A stretch of DNA of 64,000 nucleotides from JASGDN01 sp049841275. Its GTDB lineage: Bacteria; Chloroflexota; Chloroflexia; Thermomicrobiales; UBA6265. Made by a program: the position numbers and the translations under genes. The notes beneath the pieces are model-generated. The model was not told the origin of the DNA and did not search any database. It saw only the letters and a program-made list of their open reading frames with translations. This document shows, piece after piece, positions 52,301-60,482 of the stretch (the stretch's first letter is position 1; each line of letters starts with the position of its first letter). The stretch lies in NCBI GenBank assembly GCA_049841275.1, contig JASGDN010000069.1:1-64000 (forward strand), written 5' to 3'.

Positions 52301-53715
52301 GGCACGGCGGCGATCCGCTGCTGATGGTGCAGGGGCCGCCCGGCACTGGCAAGAGCTATTCGACGGCCTTCGCCATCTTCGCCCGCATCCAGGGGGCAAT
52401 GGCGGCGGGGATCGATTGCCGGGTGGCGGTGTCGTGCAAGACGCACGCGGCGACGAACGTGCTGCTGGAGAACGTCTTGGGCGTGCAGGAGAAATTGCGG
52501 CAGCTCGCGGCAGAACAGCCGGAGATCTGGCGCACCTTCTTCGACGATCGCCTGCTGGAGGTGCCGCTCTTCCGGCACGGGCCGCGTCCGGACGAGGGGT
52601 TGCCCGAGGCGATTTCGCCGTTGCCGAAGAAGGGCGTGGCGGCGTGGAACCGGATCGCGTCGCCGGCCTCGCGCTGGTGCGCGGTGGGCGCGACGCCGGG
52701 TGGGCTCTATCGCATCGTGGAGCAGAAGTTCAAGAAGGGTGGCCTCTTCGGGCATGGGCTCTTCGATCTCGTGGTGCTGGACGAGGCGTCGCAGATGAAC
52801 ATCCCGGAGGCGGTGATGGCGACGCTGCCTCTGCACCTGCACGGGCGGCTGATCGTGGTGGGCGATCACCGGCAGATGCCCCCAATTGTGAAGAACGACT
52901 GGGATCGCGAGGTGCGGCGGTCGTTCCGGCAGTTCCGGGCCTTCGATTCGCTCTTCCTCGCGTTGCTGGCGCTGGAACCGCCGATCGTGCGCTTTGCCGA
53001 GAGTTTCCGGCTGCATGCGGTGATGGCCGAGTTCCTCCGTGACCAGATCTACCGGCACGATGGCATCCCGTATTTCTCCCGGCGCGACAAGCAGTTGCCA
53101 GCACCGAAGCATCCGGCGCCGGAGGAGTTCGTGCGGGCGGCGCTCGATCCGGAACAGCCGCTGACGGTGATCGTCCACGGCGAGGACCGGAGCCAGCGGC
53201 GGAACCCGTTCGAACAGGCGTTGATTGCGCCGATTCTCGAAGCGCTCGCGGACCGCGACGGCTACAATCTCGACGCGGTGAGCGGGATGGGCGTGGTGGT
53301 GCCGCACCGGGCGCAGCGCGCGGCGTTGCAGGAGGCGGTCCCGGCGCTGACCGTGCGCGACGAGGAGACGGGAGCGATCCGCTTTTCCGCCGTCGACACC
53401 GTGGAGCGGTTCCAGGGCGACGAGCGGCGCGTGATCGTGATCGGGGCGACGGAGAGCGATCGCGGGTACCTGCTGGCGAACGGCGATTTCCTGCTCGATC
53501 CGCGCCGGTTGACGGTGGCGTTGAGCCGGGCGAAGGAGAAGCTGATCCTGGTGGCGGCGCGTTCGGTCTTCGAGATCTTCAGCGCCGACGAGGAGACATT
53601 CACGAACGCCCAGCTCTGGAAGAACCTGCTCTACCGAGCCTGCGAGATGCCGGTCTGGCGTGGCGAGCGCGATGGGATCCCGGTCGAGGTGTGGGGGAAC
53701 CTCCCGGAGGGGTGA
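49339..53715 (+). CDS. FeS RecB-like nuclease / RNase H-like / SF1 helicase fusion
   Basis: 1,458 residues. N-terminal Cas4/Dna2-like PD-(D/E)XK nuclease: Cys35, D140/D142 in RGDLDLL, D160-M-K162, QVAFY, and Cys282-xx-Cys285-x5-Cys291, the four Cys expected for a 4Fe-4S cluster. The middle (about 415-650) resembles the RNase H-like domain of TM0106-type proteins (VYLDAQHDYLND). C-terminal UPF1/Dna2-like SF1 helicase: Walker A GPPGTGKS near 1000, DEASQ near 1147, GDHRQMPP, and motifs V-VI VERFQGDERRVIVIGATES and VALSRAKEKL. It probably resects or unwinds DNA or R-loops in repair or defence. It is a lone gene; ATG 49339 or 49348 is the start. Confidence 0.9.
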   Translation: MDRMPPVIPIIPHDAPGPYAVAPTDVAQFIRLGQCQRYLRLHLAERTGHSRFMRDAGVAVQTIPPLLTQSGRAFELATERDIKMCFPLHRCSPEDRQVSGLANDNETVVELARVLPPGEVVVVLQPRVEAVVGRWSLRGDLDLLRLERDLEGRLHILIADMKSSTAAKVEHRLQVAFYHRMLSAVLHDAGIRHAPIDLAILYRGPAPAGEDDPEAALTEQQQAQREDAGRMFGATSGLLERIADVDAYLGAANELVLGEQSTASRVLATPFDDLPFHLGTICDGCAYNAFCMKQCAEADDLSLIPHISAGEKSALRAADVTTVRELARLKDLEHKGTIQVDGETVPHTVLRPRPETAVLTRRLAATWPVGPNLDELIFRARRYRAWVGDDIDAVSDIPNTGYSSLPCVDAEHNPNLVRVYLDAQHDYLNDRVAMLGALVVGAKDGATMPDRRRSIVRLAERQPHDAGVEQDLLLDWIDAILRAVVEVADPLPNVQGVPSAPVHLIFFNAFAQNVLLEALGRHATDVLGATALYDFVTQTAAFDSPLVSYLDREIKAQKNYPMVCQSLQSVAALLGFDWDEPDPYRTIFRERLFDYRAQLDGDALARDDVRGHTWYTSKARFDSQIPLEYVHAAWGELPDDESLKPYRAATRESLLGFAARRLEAMEWIAGDIRGNRQTTQTPFALPDLAAFTAKASTLAEALDEFLTIERHVELAAWKGARNKSPEERVLDGEALVVSFRDEDQDPEMLARYREFARRERLDEQYRDAFRAAHPGEPVKLTDAQKAETKRDPEGIVLRMRVEVRDVACDLDEALTLSSIKPGERLVLASRWEVDSRPDKDKTPYTPTPKSLLYRMRVELQRLEVARDEDGQATAAIAEIGLLKQFGGKSERGYSFGGHAVAIDDGETFSLDPDPNNFYGAWLAKVTEGLVAGGENAIYAHLAGEALPPVIWPEAAAAGQARFLAGLDALYAAGALHDFEPGKRDYIGGHGGDPLLMVQGPPGTGKSYSTAFAIFARIQGAMAAGIDCRVAVSCKTHAATNVLLENVLGVQEKLRQLAAEQPEIWRTFFDDRLLEVPLFRHGPRPDEGLPEAISPLPKKGVAAWNRIASPASRWCAVGATPGGLYRIVEQKFKKGGLFGHGLFDLVVLDEASQMNIPEAVMATLPLHLHGRLIVVGDHRQMPPIVKNDWDREVRRSFRQFRAFDSLFLALLALEPPIVRFAESFRLHAVMAEFLRDQIYRHDGIPYFSRRDKQLPAPKHPAPEEFVRAALDPEQPLTVIVHGEDRSQRRNPFEQALIAPILEALADRDGYNLDAVSGMGVVVPHRAQRAALQEAVPALTVRDEETGAIRFSAVDTVERFQGDERRVIVIGATESDRGYLLANGDFLLDPRRLTVALSRAKEKLILVAARSVFEIFSADEETFTNAQLWKNLLYRACEMPVWRGERDGIPVEVWGNLPEG

Positions 53716-53840
53716 ATGCGGCATCCTTCGCGTTGCTCGGGACAGGCGCTAGCTGTTCCCTGGGACGTCCGGCGTGTGTAGCGCGTTATCCTCCCCGGAA
53801 GCATGGAGCCGACCGGGTGGCCTATCTGCTGGAGTGTTGG

Positions 53841-55718
53841 ATGTCGAGGCAGTTCGAAACGTCGATCCTTTCCCAACGCCTTGCCACGCACCGCGTGCTC
53901 TTCGACGGGCCGATGGGAACGGCGCTCGAGCACGCGGGAACCTTGCCGGACTCGTTGTTCGAAGCGGTCAACACGACCAACCCGTCATTGGTCAAGGCGA
54001 TCCACGTGGAGAACGTGCGGGCTGGGTGCGCTATCCTGACCGCGAACACCTTTGCGGCAAACGGCCCTGCCCTGCGGCGTCACGGGATCGATGTTCCCCT
54101 GCGGGACCTGATCGCTGCCGGGGTTTCGCTTGCCCGTGAGGCGTCTGACGAACGGGTGCTGGTGGCGGGGTCGATCGGTCCGGTCGCGGTGTCCGGGGCC
54201 GACGGGGACGATATCGGTCCGGAAGCGTATCGCGAGCAGATCGCGTTCCTGCGTGACGAACGGGTTGATCTCCTGACCTTCGAGTCGTTCGAATCGCACG
54301 AGGCGATGCGGTCCGCCCTGACCGCTGCCCGGCTGGAAGCGCCGGACATTCCGATCGTCGCGCAGTATCGCGTCACGACCCCGCATGACGGCGAGGTGGC
54401 CGAATGGCTTGATCGGGCGGCGGCGGAAGCGTTCGAATTGGGCGCGGGTGTCTTCGGCCTGAACTGCGGGCTGGCTCCGGGCGGGATGTATCCGTTCATG
54501 CGTCATCTCCGCGAGAAATTCCCGCGCAAGCGGCTCGTTGCCCAGCCTGCGATCGGTCCGTGGCGGCAAACCGATGGCCGGTACATTCAGACGTCGAGCC
54601 CCGATGCCTTCGCCACGTACGGCCGGCGGTTCCTGAAGCTCGGTATCGACATCCTGGGAAGCTGCTGCGGCACGACGATCGAGCATACCCGCGCGCTCTC
54701 AGGCGCCATCCGGATGAGCGACGCGCAGACATCATCCATCACCTTCCCCGCACGGTCCGGTCCGGCCGAGGGCAACGCATCCAGTGCCGAAGGAGGCCGA
54801 CATTCGTCAGCGGCGGAATCGCCACGCGGCGGGGCATTCGCGTCCCAGTTGGGGCGAACGTTCGTGACGAGCGTGGAAATCAATCCGCCCAGCTCGATCG
54901 ACTACCGGAAGGCGATTATCGCCGCGCGGCGCGTGCTCGATGGTGGGGCGACCGTCATCAATACGACGGACGGCGCGCGCGCCAGCCTGCGGATGGACAA
55001 CCTGGCCTTCGCCTCCATCCTGCAACAGGAGCTCGGTTGCGAGGCGTTGCTGCATGTCTGCGGCCGCGATCGCAGCCTGCTGGGGACGGTATCCCATCTC
55101 ATGGCGGCGCACGCACTCGGTGTCCGCAACCTGGTCCTGATCACCGGCGATCCGCCGAAGATGGGCACCTTCCCGAGTTCGAGCCCGGTCTTCGATGTCG
55201 ACAGCCTGGCGTTGCTCCGGATTGTCGATGGGCTGAATCACGGGATCGATCCTTCGGGGAAGGAAATGGACCAGCCGACGGCGTTCCTGTGCGGGACGGG
55301 GGTCGAACCTGCGGCGGCCGATCTTCCCCACGAGGTCGATCGATTGTTCCGCAAGAAGGAGGCGGGCGCGGACTTCATCATGACCCAGCCCGTATACGAC
55401 GACGAGACGCTCCTGCGGTTCCTCGACGCCGCGAAGGGGATCGATCTGCCGATCCTGATGGGGGTCGTCCCGCTGGCGTCATCGCGGAATGCCGAGTTCG
55501 TCAATGCCAACGTGCCGGGCATGAGGATTCCGGCGTCCATCCTTCGTCGCATGGAACTGGCCGGGAATGGTCCGGAGGCCCGGCGCGAAGGTGTGGCCAT
55601 CGCGATCGAGTCCCTGCAGCACGCCCGCGCGGCTGGTGCGATCCAGGGTGCTTACATCGTTCCGCCGCTAGGCCTCTACTCCTCGGCGGTGAGCATCATC
55701 GAGGCCCTCTCGGCCTGA
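53841..55718 (+). CDS. Bifunctional homocysteine S-methyltransferase / methylenetetrahydrofolate reductase
   Basis: A 625-residue fusion of the YitJ type. The N-terminal homocysteine methyltransferase domain (1 to about 295) keeps the Zn ligands in GLNCGLAPGG and LGSCCGTT and the start VLFDGPMGTALE. After a Ser/Gly-rich linker (about 295-330), the MTHFR barrel follows: FVTSVEINPPSS, INTTDGARASLRM, VLITGDPPKMG and FIMTQPVYDDE. It makes 5-methyl-THF and transfers a methyl group to homocysteine, giving methionine. GGAG lies six bases before ATG 53841. The preceding helicase gene is unrelated. Confidence 0.93.
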   Translation: MSRQFETSILSQRLATHRVLFDGPMGTALEHAGTLPDSLFEAVNTTNPSLVKAIHVENVRAGCAILTANTFAANGPALRRHGIDVPLRDLIAAGVSLAREASDERVLVAGSIGPVAVSGADGDDIGPEAYREQIAFLRDERVDLLTFESFESHEAMRSALTAARLEAPDIPIVAQYRVTTPHDGEVAEWLDRAAAEAFELGAGVFGLNCGLAPGGMYPFMRHLREKFPRKRLVAQPAIGPWRQTDGRYIQTSSPDAFATYGRRFLKLGIDILGSCCGTTIEHTRALSGAIRMSDAQTSSITFPARSGPAEGNASSAEGGRHSSAAESPRGGAFASQLGRTFVTSVEINPPSSIDYRKAIIAARRVLDGGATVINTTDGARASLRMDNLAFASILQQELGCEALLHVCGRDRSLLGTVSHLMAAHALGVRNLVLITGDPPKMGTFPSSSPVFDVDSLALLRIVDGLNHGIDPSGKEMDQPTAFLCGTGVEPAAADLPHEVDRLFRKKEAGADFIMTQPVYDDETLLRFLDAAKGIDLPILMGVVPLASSRNAEFVNANVPGMRIPASILRRMELAGNGPEARREGVAIAIESLQHARAAGAIQGAYIVPPLGLYSSAVSIIEALSA

Positions 55719-55916
55719 CGCATTCGATCCGGAGTCATCCCGCGAGCCAGGAGGCTGTGCCACCCGTCGGTGCGAATGCGGACCGACATGTTCGCCCCTA
55801 CATGACACAATCGCTAGCTCGTAGCAACAGTTACGGATTTTGCGGTAATCGGGTGGCAGCCCATCCAGAAGATCAGGCAGCATCCATCAGTCGATGATTC
55901 ACGTATGGATATGAGT

Positions 55917-55940
55917 ACAAACGAATATTTGTGCTATAGT
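55917..55940 (+). promoter_or_regulatory. Candidate operator and -10 of the second ArsR gene
   Basis: ACAAA-6-TTTGT (55917-55932) is followed at once by TATAGT (55935-55940), a good -10 hexamer. No clear -35 is present. The repeat has the size and position of an ArsR operator. Confidence 0.45.
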
Positions 55941-55967
55941 GGGGCTGTGCGGAAAGGAGGATTTGGG

Positions 55968-56300
55968 ATGGGTGCCGAGCCTGTTGCTGATCTCGACCTG
56001 GCGTTGCGCGCGCTTGCCGACGGGAACCGGCGCGCGATCCTGCGCGTGATTCGTTCGGACCCGCTCCCGGTCGGCTTCATCGCCGAGAAGGTCGGACTCT
56101 CGCAGCAGACGACGTCTCACCATCTCGGGGTCCTGCAGAAGGCGGGTCTGGCCAGCGGCACGCGGGAGGGTACGCGCCACCTGTTCGCGGTGAATATCGA
56201 TGGCTTGGCGGCGGTGCGCTCATATCTGGACGACTTCTGGTCGGCCAGGCTGTCGGCGCTCAAGGCCGTCATCGAGGCGCAGGAGGAGGATCGTGGCTGA
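55968..56300 (+). CDS. ArsR-family repressor (second ArsR-AHSA1 operon)
   Basis: 110 residues of winged-helix ArsR: LALRALADGNRRAILRVIR, then FIAEKVGLSQQTTSHHLGVLQKAGL and wing SGTREGTRHLFAVN. No metal-binding cysteines. ATG 55968 is set by AAAGGAGG seven bases upstream. The stop overlaps the start of the AHSA1-domain gene by 11 bases, implying coupling. The operon continues to an NTF2-like gene and a TfoX-like gene. Confidence 0.9.
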   Translation: MGAEPVADLDLALRALADGNRRAILRVIRSDPLPVGFIAEKVGLSQQTTSHHLGVLQKAGLASGTREGTRHLFAVNIDGLAAVRSYLDDFWSARLSALKAVIEAQEEDRG

Positions 56301-56727
56301 GTTCCGGGATTCCATCGAGATCGCCGCACCGCCGGAGACGGTGTTCGCCTATCTCACCACGAATGCCGGGATGACGGCGTGGATGGGTCAGCATGCCGAT
56401 CTCGATCCGCAGCCCGGTGGCCGGTTCGCGGTCGATATCGCCGGCTATCCGGTTCGTGGGCACTACCTCCAGGTCGACTACCCGCATCGCGTGATCGTCT
56501 CCTGGGGATTCGCGGGAAGCGAGGATCTGCCTGCCGGGGCATCGACGGTCGAATTCCGGCTCACCGCGACGGGCGATGGCACGAGGGTGGAACTCATTCA
56601 CTCCGGCCTGCCCGAGCCCGAAGTGCGTGGGCACGCTCACGGGTGGGCGCATTTCCTGCCCAGACTGGCCGTCGCGGGAGGCGGCGAAGATGCCGGACCC
56701 GATGACTGGCGTCCGCTTGGAGGCTGA
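56290..56727 (+). CDS. AHSA1/SRPBCC-domain protein
   Basis: 145 residues: FRDSIEIAAPPETVFAYLTT, MTAWMGQHADLDPQPGGRF and a C-terminal helix, WAHFLPRLAVAG. This is the helix-grip plan of AHSA1-type proteins, which bind hydrophobic ligands. The GTG start 56290 lies three bases after AGGAGG and inside the end of arsR. The same ArsR-AHSA1 order is found at 26.1 kb. Confidence 0.88.
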   Translation: MVAEFRDSIEIAAPPETVFAYLTTNAGMTAWMGQHADLDPQPGGRFAVDIAGYPVRGHYLQVDYPHRVIVSWGFAGSEDLPAGASTVEFRLTATGDGTRVELIHSGLPEPEVRGHAHGWAHFLPRLAVAGGGEDAGPDDWRPLGG

Positions 56728-56769
56728 ACGACCCTGGGCGTACCCGATGACAGAATGAGGGAGCGTCTC

Positions 56770-57129
56770 GTGACCCAACCATCTGCCTATGACATTGTGA
56801 AGACCTATCATCGTGCTTGGACGGGTGGCGATGTCGAGCTCGCCATGACCCTGGTTGCCGACGACATCACCTGTCGTGCGCCTGGCATCGACCTGACCGG
56901 TAAGGATGCCTACCGTACGTTCATCGCCGGATTCGCACCCGCCCTCATCGGGGTGGCCGATATCGCCGAGTTCGCCGGCGGTGATCGTGTCGCACTCTTC
57001 TACTACCCGCAAACTGCGGCGACCTCGACCGCACCGGCCGCCGAATGCTTTACCATCCGGGACGGCAAGATCAGCGAGAGTGTCCTGATCTTCGATCGGC
57101 TTTCCTACGGCCCTCCCCGCCAGGACTGA
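56770..57129 (+). CDS. NTF2-like (SnoaL-type) protein
   Basis: About 119 residues of the nuclear-transport-factor-2 fold: YDIVKTYHRAWTGGDVELAMTLVADDITCRAPG, then GKDAYRTFIAGF and RDGKISESVLIFD at the end. The fold is used by polyketide cyclases, isomerases and ligand-binding proteins; no catalytic pair is evident. GTG 56770 follows GAGGGAG by about six bases; ATG 56755 is an alternative. It is the third gene of the ArsR-AHSA1 operon. Confidence 0.82.
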   Translation: MTQPSAYDIVKTYHRAWTGGDVELAMTLVADDITCRAPGIDLTGKDAYRTFIAGFAPALIGVADIAEFAGGDRVALFYYPQTAATSTAPAAECFTIRDGKISESVLIFDRLSYGPPRQD

Positions 57130-57143
57130 GGCAGGAGGCTGTG

Positions 57144-57503
57144 ATGACACCGATGCAGGATGCCTTGACCGGACGCCTGCGCAGTGCCCTTGCCGATGAG
57201 CCGGCGGTGCGCGAGATGTCGATGTTCGGTGGCCGGGCGTTCATGGTCAACGAGAAGATGGTCGTCAGCGCGCAGAAGGACGGCGGTCTGCTGGTTCGCG
57301 TCGATCCCAACCGCCATGCGGATCTGCTTTGCCAGGCCGGAGCAGCCCAGGCTGAAATGGGGGCGGGGCGGGACATGGGACCCGGCTGGATCGCGGTCTC
57401 TTCGGCGGTGCTTGGCGATGATGAAGCCCTCTCCTCCTGGGTCGGGATCGCACTGGAACACAATCGGATCGTGACTGGCGAGGGGCGTGCCCGTCGCTCG
57501 TGA
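57144..57503 (+). CDS. TfoX N-terminal domain protein
   Basis: 119 residues matching the TfoX/Sxy N-terminal domain: VREMSMFGGRAFMVNEKMVVSAQKDGGLLVRVD, then the C-terminal WVGIALEHNR helix. Full TfoX controls competence in some proteobacteria; short forms like this are common and of unknown function. AGGAGG is six bases before ATG 57144. It starts 14 bases after the previous stop and closes the ArsR-controlled operon. Confidence 0.87.
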   Translation: MTPMQDALTGRLRSALADEPAVREMSMFGGRAFMVNEKMVVSAQKDGGLLVRVDPNRHADLLCQAGAAQAEMGAGRDMGPGWIAVSSAVLGDDEALSSWVGIALEHNRIVTGEGRARRS

Positions 57504-57553
57504 TACCCGGCGAGCATCGGCTCCGACCCCGATTCCGCATGTGTGGGGCTCGG

Positions 57554-58252
57554 TCAGGTCGATGCGATGCCGAGCTGGGCGGCGCATCGGTCGCACAACA
57601 CGATCAGGTCGCAGGGAAGTTCGTTTCCACGGCGCTCGTCCGTGCGACGGCGGACATCCTCAAGAAGCATCAGGTCTGCGCCGCAGAGCTGGCACCGGTT
57701 GCCGGTCACGATCAGGATTGCCTCCGCTCGCTGCGTCCACTCCGGGGTGATCCGGTAGTCCGCGTCCGACATCGCGGCGAGTTCTCGCGCGCGATCCGGC
57801 GTTACCGTCGGCCAGCCGGGAGGGGGCGGATCGCAGGGGATGTCGTCGGGAACATCCGGCAAGGCCGGGAGCATTGGTGCGATAGGGCGAATCGGTGCGG
57901 CGGTCGTTGCGGATTGCGAGGCCTTCCGCGACAGGAGGTAGACGCCCGCGCCGCCGGCACCTGCCGCGACAATGCTGATGGCAACGATCGCGATCCTGGG
58001 CCACGGAGTCCCCGAATCGTCGGGGCTTGTGCCGGACGTGCCCGAAAGGTGCTCGCAGGCGGTGCCGTCGCGATCGGCGTCGAGGGAGTCGACGTTGTTG
58101 GTCTTCGAGCCGCCGTGGGCATCGAAGTACGCCTGGGCCTCGGCCTGCGTCGCGAAGGCCGCGCAGTTCCGCTCCTCGTCGCCGGCGAGCGTACCTGTGG
58201 GGACGAGCATCGTGGCCGCGAACGTGAGGATGAGAACGGCGATTCGGCGCAT
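57554..58252 (-). CDS. Exported Excalibur-domain protein with membrane segment and CxxC pair
   Basis: 232 residues. A signal peptide (MRRIAVLILTFAATMLVP...LAG) leads to an Excalibur calcium-binding motif (CAAFATQAEAQAYFD, DSLDADRDGTACEHL; D-x-D-x-D-G). A membrane segment (about 83-103, AIVAISIVAAGAGGAGVYLL) follows, then a Pro-rich spacer and a C-terminal pair of CxxC motifs (CQLCGADL and LCDRCAAQL) resembling a zinc ribbon or HNH remnant without the His. The combination is unusual. ATG 58252 is set by AGGAG upstream. Function unknown. Confidence 0.78.
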   Translation of the reverse strand: MRRIAVLILTFAATMLVPTGTLAGDEERNCAAFATQAEAQAYFDAHGGSKTNNVDSLDADRDGTACEHLSGTSGTSPDDSGTPWPRIAIVAISIVAAGAGGAGVYLLSRKASQSATTAAPIRPIAPMLPALPDVPDDIPCDPPPPGWPTVTPDRARELAAMSDADYRITPEWTQRAEAILIVTGNRCQLCGADLMLLEDVRRRTDERRGNELPCDLIVLCDRCAAQLGIAST

Positions 58253-58477
58253 GGAGTCTCCTGATGATCGGACTGGCCGTGGGTCGCCGCCGCGGTCTCT
58301 GGGGCAGCGCGGACATCCAACGATACATGATGCATGCATTGTACGGACACTCCTCAAGGCGTGCAGGGATGGGCGTTCGGGGGCGTTCTTGCATAGCGAT
58401 TGCACGCGCGACGGGCTGGACCGGCACGCGCCTCGCCATCGCAGAGGCTGCCTTGCCGCAGCAGGGACGACGCAACC

Positions 58478-59722
58478 ATGAGCGACCAGAACCGTGATCG
58501 CGATCAGGATGACCAGGGTCGGGGGCATCCTGGCACGGAGGAGACGAGTGAGCTCGCCGACGAAGTCGCTCGCGCGCCGGCATCCGACGCCGACGACGAG
58601 GAACTGCCCGTTGTCACGCCCATCGTCGGCCGACCGGGTCCTACCCCGGCCTCCCAGAAGGTCGTCACCCGGTTGGAGATCCCGTGGCGGACGATCCTGC
58701 GTGTGGTGCTGGCGATCTTCGCGATCTGGGTGCTGCTTCAGGTCTGGGAGATCTTCCTGCTCGTTTTCGTCGCGCTCTTCCTGGCGATGGCTTTGCTACC
58801 CGCTGTGCTGAAGCTCACCCAGCGCGGCGTGCCCTACGTTGCCTCGGTCGCGACCGTCATGTTGCTCGTGGTCGCGGCGATCGTCGGCGTCTTCGCGCTG
58901 ATCGTGCCGCCCCTGATCGACCAAGTGCAGAACCTGATCGATAACTTCGGGGACTACGCTGATCGCTTCCAGCGCGTCCTCGATCGCTACCCAGCCATCG
59001 ACCAGCGCGTGCAGGAATTGCGCGACAACCCGCCGCAGATCAGCGGGGCCTCCCTTCCCTGGCACAGTTTCCTCCCGGTCAGCACCAGTGTCGCTGGCGG
59101 TATCACGAACACACTCTTCGTGCTGATCCTGACGATCTACCTGTTGCTGGAGGGCGAGCGCAGCTGGCACTACCTCTCGCGCTATATCGCGCCGACCCTG
59201 CACTATCGCATGCGCCGCGCGTTCCCGGACATCCTGCAGGTGGTGAGCGGCTACCTGCGCGGCCAGATCATCACCTCGGCGCTCTTCGGGATCTTCGTCT
59301 TCGCGCTGATGACGGTGCTCGGCGTGCCCCAGCCGATCCTGCTGGCGGTGCTGGCCGCCATGCTCGATGCGGTGCCGATCGTCGGGGTGCCGGTAGCAAC
59401 CGTGCCTGCCCTGATCCTGGCGGCGACCATCTCATGGGAGACGGCGATCATCATGCTGGCCGCCTACATCATTTACCAGCAAGTCGAGAACTACGTGCTG
59501 GTGCCGCGTGTCTTCGGCAATTCGTTGCAGGTCTCCTCGATCAGCATCCTGCTCGGCATTCTTGTCGGTGGTCCGTTGCTCGGAATCCTCGGGACGTTGC
59601 TCGCGTTGCCGATCACGGCCGCGATCCCCGTGATCGAGCGGGTGCGGGTTTGGAGCGAGCCGCTGCCGCCGGAACTGGTCGCGATGGACGAGGCGATCGC
59701 GCAGGAGGCCGCCGATTCCTGA
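58478..59722 (+). CDS. AI-2E family (YdiK/TqsA-like) membrane transporter
   Basis: A 414-residue member of the AI-2E transporter family. After a 65-residue charged cytosolic start come about eight membrane segments with the typical paired helices (LRVVLAIFAIWVLLQVWEIF), a soluble middle (about 150-200), SYLRGQ-type VVSGYLRGQIITSALFG, and VLVPRVFGNSLQVSSISILLGILVGGPLLG. Members export autoinducer-2 or exchange Na+/H+. ATG 58478 has a weak AGGGACG upstream. It is divergent from the Excalibur-domain gene. Confidence 0.88.
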   Translation: MSDQNRDRDQDDQGRGHPGTEETSELADEVARAPASDADDEELPVVTPIVGRPGPTPASQKVVTRLEIPWRTILRVVLAIFAIWVLLQVWEIFLLVFVALFLAMALLPAVLKLTQRGVPYVASVATVMLLVVAAIVGVFALIVPPLIDQVQNLIDNFGDYADRFQRVLDRYPAIDQRVQELRDNPPQISGASLPWHSFLPVSTSVAGGITNTLFVLILTIYLLLEGERSWHYLSRYIAPTLHYRMRRAFPDILQVVSGYLRGQIITSALFGIFVFALMTVLGVPQPILLAVLAAMLDAVPIVGVPVATVPALILAATISWETAIIMLAAYIIYQQVENYVLVPRVFGNSLQVSSISILLGILVGGPLLGILGTLLALPITAAIPVIERVRVWSEPLPPELVAMDEAIAQEAADS

Positions 59723-59810
59723 TCGTTCGCCCGTGTTCGCTTCCGGCTGTCTGCCGTATCGTGGAGCGGACAGGATCGATGCACGGGTGCGATGCAGGAG
59801 GAGCGAGCGA

Positions 59811-60326
59811 GTGGCGCAGGCCGATGGGACCACGCAGGATGAACGACCGGCGACGGGGACGATCTATCTCGATGCCGATGCATGCCCGGTGAAGGAGTAT
59901 GTCTTCCGGGTGGCGGCGCGGTATCGCGTGCCGCTGAAGGTGGTCGCGAACGGGCCGATCGCCATCCCGGCGCTGCCCGGCCTTGATGCGCGGCTGCAGG
60001 TGGTGCCGGGCACGCCGGATGCCGCCGATGACTGGATCGCCGAGCAGGCCGAACCCGGCGATCTCGTGTTGACGGCGGATATCCCGCTCGCGGCGCGGGC
60101 GATCGACAAGGGCGTGGACGCCCTGGACTTCCGGGGCAAGGCCTACAGTCCGACGCGGATCGGCGATGCGCTGGCGGCGCGGGACCTGAACGCGCACCTG
60201 CGGAGCGTGGGGATTGCGACGGGCGGCCCGTCCGCGTTCGGCCAGAAGGAACGCAGCGCGTTCGCCTCGACGCTCGACGCGGCGGTGGGGAAGATGCGGC
60301 GGCGTGCGGATCGCGCCCTGCGCTGA
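59811..60326 (+). CDS. YaiI/YqxD (DUF188/UPF0178) family protein
   Basis: 171 residues of a PIN-like family: IYLDADACPVKEYVFRVA at the start, VVPGTPDAADDWIAEQAEPGDLVLTADIPLAARAI and DFRGKAYSPTRIGDALAARDL. The conserved Asp residues suggest a metal-dependent nuclease-type fold, but no activity is established. GTG 59811 has AGGAGGAG about eight bases upstream. Confidence 0.9.
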   Translation: MAQADGTTQDERPATGTIYLDADACPVKEYVFRVAARYRVPLKVVANGPIAIPALPGLDARLQVVPGTPDAADDWIAEQAEPGDLVLTADIPLAARAIDKGVDALDFRGKAYSPTRIGDALAARDLNAHLRSVGIATGGPSAFGQKERSAFASTLDAAVGKMRRRADRALR

Positions 60327-60482
60327 GGTCTCCGTTCGGGTCTCCGGCCTGGACTGCCGACGTTCTCCCGCGTGGACAAGAGCGACGAGGCGCTGGTCGC
60401 TGGGTGGGTGTAACTGGTGACGGCGAAGGCATCCTGATCACGCGACGAGGCGCGCTCGGGACGGCCTTTGCCCGCCCGTGTG

